Shown piece by piece: positions 55,788 through 64,000 of a stretch of DNA of 64,000 bases. How positions within the stretch are numbered: position 1 is the stretch's first letter; each line of letters opens with the position of its first letter. The stretch spans positions 2,046,001 to 2,110,000 of the forward strand of contig JAYKKR010000004.1 in the NCBI GenBank assembly GCA_036971615.1, given 5' to 3'. The position numbers were made by a program, and so were the translations under genes. The DNA comes from Amyloporia xantha (Eukaryota > Basidiomycota > Agaricomycetes > Polyporales > Adustoporiaceae). A model generated the notes under the pieces. The model made no database searches. It was not told where the DNA came from and was given only the letters and a program-made list of their open reading frames with translations.

Positions 55788-58111
55788 ATGGCTGATGCAA
55801 ATGCACTGAGGAAGGGAACGACCACAAGATTTGCCCTACGGCCCACTGATGGCCTCGGTAAGGGCGTCGCTCTGCACGGCGCAATCCACACTGACCGATC
55901 TTTGCAGACCCGCACCATCGGTGTAAACCTTTTGATGCAGAAGTTGCGGCCGACGCTGGGGACAGCTGCAACGTGTTCACGTCTCCGAGCGAGAACTGGG
56001 TTCCCCAGTTTCCTGTCATCCCTGAGGGCGAGATAACTACTCACTCTGACGGCCTGTGGGGTGCTCAAGAGTACACCCGCTGGCCGCAGCCGTTCCATCC
56101 CGAAGTCATTCACCATGCATGCATTCCAAGGAAGCCAGGGCCCGACGCCCCCGGTCGTCAAGTTTTTGATGGCTTTGATTCAGATTTCTGGCAAGAGGAT
56201 AGGAGCTGTGGTGTTGTCGGGTTTGGTTTCATGAAGGACTCGGAGATGATGAGTTTACAACAAGAGGCCGAGAAAGCCATATCTCGATTAGACCGCGTGC
56301 AACACGATTTCCAATCGAAAATGGAGGTGGAACGTGTCTTAGCAGCGAGCTCGATTAAGATGGCCCCAGATTTTGCACAGGTCGACCACAAGCTCGGAGG
56401 CACCTTATGCCTACTGCTTCGTAATGCCATAGATCGACTCCGTGTCCTCCCTAGTGGCCAAATACATACCCTGATCACGGCACGCATGGCCCATCGCCTG
56501 ATTCTCGAAATCAGCGGTCTTGCCAACTATTTCTCTGTATTTGCACCTCGACTTCGCGATCCTGACTATGCAGCATCTTCATTTCTGCCGGTGCGCGGCG
56601 TGTTCGTGAGGAGCGCTCCTACGGCGCAGTTGTGCTACCGCATCGGCCTGCCATACTGGTTCATACAGCCATGGACATCACGGCTCGTTATCCGCAAGGT
56701 CGTTAACATTTCGGATCCGGGCATTCTCATGAGCACGCAGAAGGCCTGGCCGCGGATTCCCAGGTCATTGTATGATCCCAGCGGCACGCATCAAGACCCA
56801 TCTCGGTGGCCACATGCCGCATTGTTCCATGCGTCTCACATACTCTGTTCGTCCTCACTACCTCGCCTTGTTGCCCCTGCGGTGGAGCCTTCAGACCTAG
56901 GCCCAAGCGACGCCAAGCGCCACAAGGGCCCTGATGGCGCGAGTACCATTGGTCCGGTCACACAGAGTGGCCCAAGCACATCCAAGTCGCACAGGGAGCG
57001 TACAGGCAAGAAGAGGAGCAGAGGCACACGCGGATCGGGCATGAGTGGTAAGGAACAGGTCCAGGCGGGCACGTCAACGACAGGCGAATGGGAGGACGGT
57101 GAGCTACACGTAATTCCTCGACAGCCGACACAACGGCCCCCTCATCCGGCCACTACTTTCATTCCCCTCCCCGAGGACCTTGTGGCGCCTAGTCCTGTGT
57201 GGGCGGATTCGCTCCGCGCTGTCTCTCCTCTGCGAAGTCCTCCTCCAATGGCTGCAGTCTATTTCTTCCCCCCACCCTTCCTTTTTGCGGAGCTTGACGG
57301 AAAAACAGGGAGATATGTACATAATTATGTCCGGATTCGTACATTTTGTCGGCAACGTCTTCTCGATCGCAATATCGGTGCAGGCCCTCTGCGCACAGGA
57401 CAGTGGCGTGAGGCGCTATTTGGCGAATATGAAGTCGAAAAGCCCAACAATCTTCTTCAAAAAGCCACTGCCATGGGGTTGGCGGAACAGCCTGAACCCA
57501 TTGCCAGCTATACTCAAAAGCAAATCACCAAGCGCACCAAAAAAGACAATTTGCGGTGTCTTTTTGGTAAGCTGGGTGGCCTCGAGTCGTATTCAGATCA
57601 ACAACGGCCGCGGTATGGCGGTAAGGAAGTCACGTTGGAGATCGCACAGCAAGACCGGGCTTTACTCACCCAAATCATCTGGGAGGTCAGTGAGGCCAAC
57701 TGGCGATGCGAGTTGCGCGCACTCGACTCGCTCCTCACAGGTGTGGATGGCTCGAATATCGCATGCTGGGAGCGAGAAGTGGCGATCAATCAGGTGTGGG
57801 GAGGGCGCCGAGTCTTGTCGGGATTCGCTATTGTCCCCAGTCCCGTGCATGGCTTCTGTTGGGTACCAGCGGGTGAGAAGGGGTGGGAGTCGCGTTGTGC
57901 GGAGCTGGAAGGTTTTGTCCGCGTCCTGAGCCGGTGGCCTGGTTTTCCAGCTGGTCTGCGCCCTTGGCTGGGCAAAATTGAGAAGTGCGAAGACGTTGCG
58001 CAGTTCGCCATGGTGGACAAATTGGCTGTCTGCTTCTATGTAGACTCATTCATCTCGCAGTATCACCGCCTGCCAATTGTCCCTGTTCGTCGTATTAGGC
58101 AGACATCATGA
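55788..58111 (+). CDS. Unknown large protein, about 755 residues, intact
   Basis: The ATG at 55788 opens a short exon (MADANALRKGTTTRFALRPT) spliced by a GTAAGG...TTGCAG intron (55859-55909) to one long exon that stays open to a TGA at 58109-58111. The protein has a Cys/His-containing start (PHHRCKPF), an N-terminal helix-rich part (LQQEAEKAISRLDRVQHDFQ), a long Ser/Thr/Pro/Arg linker (about 56.9-57.2 kb) and a C-terminal region with WREALFGEYEVEKPNNLLQK, WEVSEANWRCELRALDSLLT and CWEREVAINQVWGG. This layout resembles an expanded family of hypothetical proteins in mushroom genomes, often repeat-associated; I cannot name a function. An upstream exon (about 55.67-55.73 kb, VGAQHYCVGCKRR, with CxxC) may belong to it. 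It is the longest undamaged frame in the window. Confidence 0.65.
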
Positions 58112-61030
58112 GCATTCATGTTCTTTCGTTTTCCGTATTGCTATCGCATGGTTGCTCGTTGCTTTGTATCTACTTGAATATGTCACGCATTATTCATTGT
58201 TTGTAATACTATGCCCAAAGCTCGACACTAACTAGGCTTTCTAGCTACTCTCGCAAGAGACCACGCCTCGTACGCGTGCTGCAGGGTGGAGGAGACAAAC
58301 AGAGCAGACGGTGCTGTGCTTCGGTCTGAGGGCTTGGCCCATAGATGTCGAAAACCCACTCAGAGTGCTCGGCGAGAAGCAGAGAGCATCATATTGCTCT
58401 CTGCCTTCGGCAATCGAACTTGGGTCAGTCAGCGCCCTAGCGAGCGAATTCGATCTCGCTCGCTCTCGATCATACGGCACTAGCATGACTGATAGGTGCA
58501 TTCTGCAAGGATCCGTTCCAGCGGGGGAGCAGGAGACACGAGCGTGCGCTGCTCACGTAATCGTCCGGCGCACCAGCACCTCGAGCAGGAAGTGGAGCTG
58601 TGAGAGGGACAGGACGTGTAGGGTATGGGGTGGGGAAATGGATAGCGATTGGGGCTCTGTAGCGAGCCTAGGTACTTGTACATACAGATAATCTAATATA
58701 TTTTTGTTTCTACATCATGGTGTAGAGGTGTGAGTCAAATCGTCTGCAGAATGACAACGTACATACCTGACTGAATGACATAACGGTATTCTTGGATGTG
58801 AGTGGGGAGCCGTGCGTCTCACTGTCCGTAGTAGTCTGTCTATATGGACGGCAGGGAAGCCGTCCACAAACATATGTCAACGCGCTATGACCTTTCGATC
58901 AGTGGCGATAGTTACTGAGCCGAGTGGGCGGGTATGCCAGTGTACGGGATACGACCGAGGCTCCTGCACTGGCGGGCGCAACATGATGCAGAGCTGGCGC
59001 AAATGATCAGCTAAATGCCATCACCTAGTATAGGCATGTACCGCTCTGTGCCGCTCGGCACAGGCTGAGTCTGACATTCAATGTATCATTGTCCCGTCAT
59101 CCACCCCAGCTCCCGTCTATTCGCCGCAGGATAGACTCCGCATGATCGTCGACCATCCGTATGGAGACAGAGAGGCTGGAGCTGCCCTGTCTGGCTGCAG
59201 ACCTTATCACGCTGTGCGGGTGACGAGACATTGCTGGACAGTCGAACGGGCGTCCGGCACGTTGTCCATTTCTTTACTATGAAAAGATATGTCTCAGCCA
59301 GATCTACACAACAATCTCGACCACGAAGTGCTTACCCGACCAACCTCGAGTTCATGGTGTTTAGCTGATGCCAAACGTTAACGGGGAGTCCACTTCGCCT
59401 GGCACAAGCTCCAGGAATCACGGCATGGCGGGCTCTTGGTAGATTCAGTCTGTGAATGACGAATCGGCGTCTTCGCCTCGCCACAGATGGCTAGGTGCGT
59501 GCACGATACGGCTGACAAAGCGGTGCTTACGGTCGGGTCGGACGTCTGCTTGAGGCTACGTAGAGAAGTTAGCCGGACAGCAGTACTTATATAGGCATAC
59601 GGAAACGGGCAATAGGTGTCCGCCGAGAGTACACGCTGGGTGTGTTTGCTCACTTCCGAGCAGATGGTCTGAGACAGTGAGCGGGAAAATGTACCCGGGT
59701 ATGGATGTTGTGAACAATGCATTGCACTCCTGGGAGGTGCAAACTGTGATCGCGCAATCTGGACCAGAATTCAGATGTCAGCGGGGTAAGCAGAAACATG
59801 TAAACTGATGGATATTCACCGGATTTCTGTCATCAATTAGACGGCAGCTGCATTAGACTCAATGGCGACATGAGCTTGATATGCAAGATTGCAAGTCTGA
59901 ATTACTCACGAAAGGCGAGCACATGCGCATCGTTACAGCTGACCGACGATTGACGGCGTGAGTATTGAGAAAAGAATGGGATGAGGGAGGACAGGAGGGG
60001 AGAGTGAATGAGGTTAGGCCCAGGCTGCTGGTATTTCAGCAACATTTATACCTTTCAGCTGGGTCCGTACACCGACTGATGTCAAACGGACATCCATTCT
60101 TGGAGTACCTGCGTAAACCGCACCAATGCGGGTCTTACGACACGCGGAGGACCATCGCCGTCTCGCCTTCCCACCTGCATGCAATGTACGTCCGAAGAAA
60201 GCTCAGGGAAGCAGTAGCGAGCGGGAGGACTCTACCTCCATGTTCTCTTCTGTGCTGTCCTGTAATCCCTTGCATTCTTGGCAACGATCAATAAGTGATC
60301 AGTGTGACCAGACAGAGAATGCGCTAGGCGAGTCTGACATGAAACACGCCAAGCACCGCTGGTTTATAGCAAGTGGATTGAAGGTTAGCAGAAGTGGAAT
60401 AGCGATGCGAACGGCGTACGTACTTCCATGGGCAGAATTGCAAAGCGTTCGTATCGGTTGGCAATGAAGGCACATAACAAGAGTGCTCGGCGCTGACATA
60501 CAACTAAGTTGGAGTAGAGTTGAATGAATTCGTACCATACCACCAGCTGTATGTGAGAGCAGAATAAGAAGTAAACAGCTGAAACACCAAGACGACCCAT
60601 ATTCGGCCTGTCCTTCCAGGACAATCTCATTAGTTGCAGTGCCGGTTCTCGAAGAATTTCCCCGATTGAGGCACCGGCAGCCGTATGAGTTTATGCGCTA
60701 AGTCGGCCTTTTTGGGAATTTTCGTTCCCCGGTTGAGAGTTGACTGATAGTCCTCAAATGGTCGTCAGACGGGCTCAAGATGGTCATAAGATGAGCTTCA
60801 GATGACGATCTTCAGACGGTTCAGAATTAGACGTGCGATCGTCGATCGACGGGCAGAGGCGCACCCGCTGAAGTCGCGTCCAAGTCGCGGGCTCTAATAA
60901 CACTTTCCTGCATCCCCCTGCCCGACCCACCCTGGCTTGTGCTCTGCATCTCTACCCTTCTCTACTGTCGTGTCTGTATGGTTCTCTCTCCGCGCTCTGC
61001 ATCTCGCTCGTTATTTCTCACCAGCCATGG
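58112..61030. other. No recognised gene
   Basis: Short frames only. Around 60.74-60.85 kb the words GTCGTCAGACG, TCATAAGATGAG and GACGATCTTCAGACG recur as a loose repeat. A CT-rich leader-like stretch (60.90-61.02 kb) precedes an ATG at 61026 whose frame runs into the HSP60 fragment. Confidence 0.5.
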
Positions 61031-61054
61031 CGCTCAGGCCCTCATTCAATTATC

Positions 61055-61478
61055 GAACAGTCTCGCAGGCTGCCATGGACCGCATCGTCGAATAACTCTC
61101 CTCCCATACGAAGACGATAACGACAATCGCCGAGATCGCCCAAGTAGCTGCCATCTCAGCCAACGGTGACATTGGCAACCTCATCGCCCAAGCAATGAGC
61201 AAGTTCGGCAAGGAGGGTGTCATCACGGTGAAGGAGGCCGGACTATTGACGACGAGATTGAGATCACCGAGGGCATCCAGTTCGACCGTGGCTTCATCAA
61301 TCTGTACTTCAACACCGATGTTAGGAGCCAAAAGGTTGAATCTGAGAAGCCATTCATTCTGCTCAGCGAGAAAAAGATCAGCATCCTTCAGGACGTCCTC
61401 CCCGCTCTTGAGATCGCTGCTCAGGCAAGGCGACCGCTCTTCCATCATCGGAGAGGACATAGACGGAGAGGCAGGTAC
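61055..61478 (+). pseudogene. HSP60: Mitochondrial chaperonin HSP60, internal fragment
   Basis: HSP60 folds imported matrix proteins. SQAAMDRIVE, then a stop (TAA, about 61093-61095), [49 protein letters not shown]; frame loss; [60 protein letters not shown] match the end of the intermediate domain and the start of the apical domain. A base or more is lost at 61240 and again before the II-(A/G)EDVDGEA segment. About 135 of some 580 residues remain, and nothing of the ATP-binding equatorial domain. Confidence 0.88.
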
Positions 61479-61869
61479 GTTTGGGGTGCGGGGATGAACA
61501 GGGCTGTTACTTATCTCCAAGGTATGTTCGCTTTCCATGCAAAGAGCCTTTTCTCATACTAACGCACATCATGCAACGTATCTCTACCTATGGGATGTCC
61601 AAGTGCACTTGCTTGCTGCCTTTTCGAATGCCCGTCCACCAACCCATACTTATCCACTGCCCCTAATGGACTGGACATTGGCTCTTGCAGACGGACTCGG
61701 CAGCGCTATCCGTTTTGGGTAGACCCCATCACAGGCTGTCATTTGCAGCCCTGAACGAAGATCGTCGGCCCAAAATGTTTGTTAGCAGTGCAGACTGTGG
61801 TAAGCACCCAATCCCTCATGCTCAGATACCTCCGAATAAGCACGCACATGACTCATTCAGCGCATGCAT

Positions 61870-62110
61870 CCACCACACAATGCATGAAAAGCGTGACCTC
61901 GGAGATGGTCAACGGGTGGACGAAGAGCGTCGAGGGGCACTGGAGCGGCGTGCAGGAGGAGTGGAACGAGGAGCGTGAGCGGTTGCGCCGCGTGAGGGAT
62001 GAGTTCGAGACTCGGATGCGTGTGGTGGAGGAAGGATTCGGCACTACCGTCTAGAAAGTCGAGTCAGGTTTGGTCGCGATGGCCTCCTTTCAGGCCCAGT
62101 CGCCCCAACA
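61870..62110 (+). pseudogene. Coiled-coil protein fragment, family unknown
   Basis: SEMVNGWTKSVEGHWSGVQE, EWNEERERLRRVRDEFETRM and VVEEGFGTTV form a highly charged heptad-like helix, followed by a TAG and then, in the same frame, KVESGLVAMASFQAQSPQQY. The continuation past the stop looks natural, so the TAG is probably a nonsense mutation. The family is not recognised. An exon-like LNEDRRPKMFVSSAD lies 130 bases upstream. Confidence 0.4.
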
Positions 62111-62119
62111 GTATCTCAA

Positions 62120-63560
62120 CAGTGGTGCAAAACTGAACCACAGTGGCGGTCTCATCACCCCTCCCAGCCCAAGATCCCTCTCTACAGAATCAACACGTCC
62201 AAGGCAAAGGCAAGGTGTGCAAGCTCGTCGAGAGGGCGTTCATGATCGGCTTCCACGTAAGTGCAGGACTTACCTAAGCCTCCTTGTCTTTCGTCGCTCT
62301 CGCTCTCGCCCACCGTGGACACAGTAGCATCGTTCCGAATAGACGCCCTCCGAATCCCTCCATTCTTGTGCTCCAGCTCACGAGACACCCCGATTGTCGA
62401 CGTCTCGCCTGCTCGAGTACGCGCATCCACAGGCCGGCGGACGTCATCCGTCCGCAGGGTCGTGCTCGGCATGTCCCTATGTCCCCTGTCGGCTTAGGTA
62501 TCTACGACGGCCCATATATCCGTGCTACACCTCAGTCTCATCGCTGGCTGCACGCTGAGCTTACCTGCTGCAAGGCGTATGCGCGAGAACAACTCCAGAG
62601 CAGCGCGCTTTAGGCTCTGCTGTGAGTAGCCTATGGCTCAGAGCAAACACAAAACATCAAGAGAGAGCCGCGTAGTGCCGACGTCCAGCACTCAACGTCC
62701 GCCCATCGAGTGCTGAGCACTGAGCGCTCACAGTTTCTGTCGATCGTCTATCTGTTCCCCCGATATAAGGTACGCGAATCAAACATATTTTTGTTTTTAC
62801 GGTATGCTCAAAACTGGTCTATCTAGCTGGCAGTCTACTCTCTGACGGTGTGTCCACGATCTGCATACTGTATGTGAACCCCTCGATCTCATGACATGCC
62901 CCGTGCACCACTTCCTGAACCAGGAGCACAATCGACCAACTGCATGGCCTTCTCAGTGCCAGACCCGCAATTCTGAGGTCGCCCCTATAGGAACAACGCG
63001 TGTGCGCGTTAACCGCATTCCTACAGATGGCGAGGAGACGCAGGTCGAGGGCCATCAATACGTGTTCTCCTGTCTCCCTCACGAACCCCTCTACCACAAA
63101 CGCACACCCTTCCCATCGAACGGCATTCTTATAGCCTGCAAGCCATGCCGAACACCTCAGATGCACGCACAGGCACCGGACGGCGGGCCCGCGTTCGCAG
63201 AGGAAGCGCGTACTCTACATCCCTGCGAGTCCTTCGTCCATCGCAGTAGCTACGACGGTCCACTGCACCAGATAGATGCATCCGCGTCATCCCCTCGGCG
63301 CTCAACTTTCGCTGAGAGCCAGCAGCCGTCGAGACGACTGCGGTTCACTCTGCAAGTTGCCCGCGATCAAAACACGGCACATAGAAGGGTGGTAGAGTCT
63401 ATACAGGTACGCGCTCTCCATCTGATTCTCTTCCAGCGCGTCCTCTCGCGTCCAGATGCGATCTTCTTCACAGCGTTCAACTCGAATTCAGCCACGCGGA
63501 AGAGCAGTAGTTGCAGAATTGGAAGCGCCGAGCGACGACACTCGTGCCGATCGGCGCATG
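62120..63560. other. No recognised gene
   Basis: Overlapping GC-rich frames on both strands (for example 62891-63565 plus and 62819-63166 minus) with no signature. Confidence 0.5.
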
Positions 63561-63569
63561 CTTAATGTT

Positions 63570-64000
63570 TGATGCTTGATTGTTCAAAAGAAGCATTTTT
63601 GGAACGATGGATTCACTGGGTGCATAGCTCGTTTTAGTGCTTGCAAAATCAGAAACTTTTCTCAATAATAATCATTCTTTTATCTTGTTTTTTCTTATGT
63701 CAATATGTGATACACAATTTGAGCAAAACATGGAAATATGATGAATTCATGAATAAACTAAGAAAGATTTCACATTTTTCTATGAGAAAAAGGTGTAGGA
63801 AAGGATGATTTTGCCCAGGAAATTATTCATGATTTGCTTGGGTATAAAACAGGCTATGCACCCTGTGATTGGAAGTTGTGTGCACAAATTGAAAGGTTGA
63901 TGAGACACCTGAACGGTGTTTTAGGTAGGGATAAGGTTGTTCAAAGGGGAGTGATGGATACATGTGTAAAGTGCCAATTGTTTTCTCTCTTATTGTTTAA
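63570..64000 (+). other. AT-rich end of window; possible start of a degraded helicase-type element
   Basis: The base composition drops sharply to AT-rich at about 63570 and stays so to the edge. The plus frame DDFAQEIIHDLLGYKTGYAP followed by CDWKLCAQIERLMRH resembles the segment just before the Walker A motif in RecQ-like helicases of mushroom mobile elements, but the following bases do not give a clean Walker A. Truncated by the window end. Weak call. Confidence 0.3.

Noticed and set aside
57180..57929. 249-codon frame inside the large unknown gene
   Set aside because: Alternative frame of the 55.8-58.1 kb exon, which is longer and has consistent composition.
63570..64000. Confident RecQ helicase call
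   Set aside because: Only a short pre-Walker segment looks similar and the Walker A motif cannot be read before the window ends.

Overview
The window looks like a filamentous basidiomycete nuclear genome, probably a mushroom-forming Agaricomycete. The reasons are many short introns (about 45-60 nt, GT-AG, one probable GC-AG), CT-rich leaders before start codons, Plavaka-type (CACTA) transposase exons that are typical of mushroom genomes, and fungal gene families (BRE4-like exporter, SKT5-type Sel1 protein, BET protein, Plasma-membrane H+-ATPase). No prokaryotic or organellar feature is seen.

The striking property of the window is that it is a graveyard of broken host genes. At least fourteen conserved genes can be recognised, and nearly all carry frameshifts, nonsense codons, internal deletions or truncated ends. 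From left to right: 1-6.3 kb has no recognisable gene; threonyl-tRNA synthetase (6.3-9.2 kb) joined to an RRP12 5' fragment (9.25-9.6 kb); an AT-rich multi-exon zinc-finger gene of mobile-element type (9.8-15.5 kb, minus); an alpha-mannosidase scrap and a charged unknown (16.3-17.8 kb); a 613-bp terminal-inverted-repeat element with a 9-bp target duplication (18.4-19.0 kb); a Plavaka N-terminal half joined to a PP4 regulatory subunit PSY2 fragment (20.0-22.5 kb); a BRE4-like exporter (23.1-26.9 kb, minus); a chimera SYF1-PMA1-Plavaka (27.6-30.8 kb, minus); an apparently intact unknown gene (30.9-32.7 kb, minus); GC-rich tandem repeats (34.8-36.3 kb); a GH16 scrap; a composite AAT1-BDF1-hexosaminidase-BDF1 (37.2-41.8 kb); repeat and SINE-like sequence (42.1-45.0 kb); a second Plavaka-PMA1-Plavaka unit (45.06-48.8 kb); SKT5 (51.1-52.9 kb); CAJ1-type DnaJ (53.6-54.8 kb, minus); an intact 712-codon open frame of unknown family (55.8-58.1 kb); an HSP60 fragment (61.1-61.5 kb); and AT-rich sequence at the right edge.

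The central observation is that two PMA1 copies, in opposite orientation 17 kb apart, both lie inside what reads as the same intron of a Plavaka transposase gene (after the exon ending ...DEYGLVGDIV). In the plus-strand copy the next transposase exon (PFTNDFPHADIHEL...) follows PMA1, so the host gene is sandwiched between two consecutive transposase exons. This is best explained by host-gene capture inside a DNA transposon followed by duplication, inversion and decay. Other junctions (PMA1/SYF1, Plavaka/PSY2, AAT1/BDF1, hexosaminidase inside BDF1, THS1/RRP12) suggest that capture and patchwork joining shaped the entire window, as expected for a pericentromeric, subtelomeric or supernumerary-chromosome region. 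Exon limits below were read by eye and are approximate to a few bases; homology calls rest on recalled family signatures, not on database searches.
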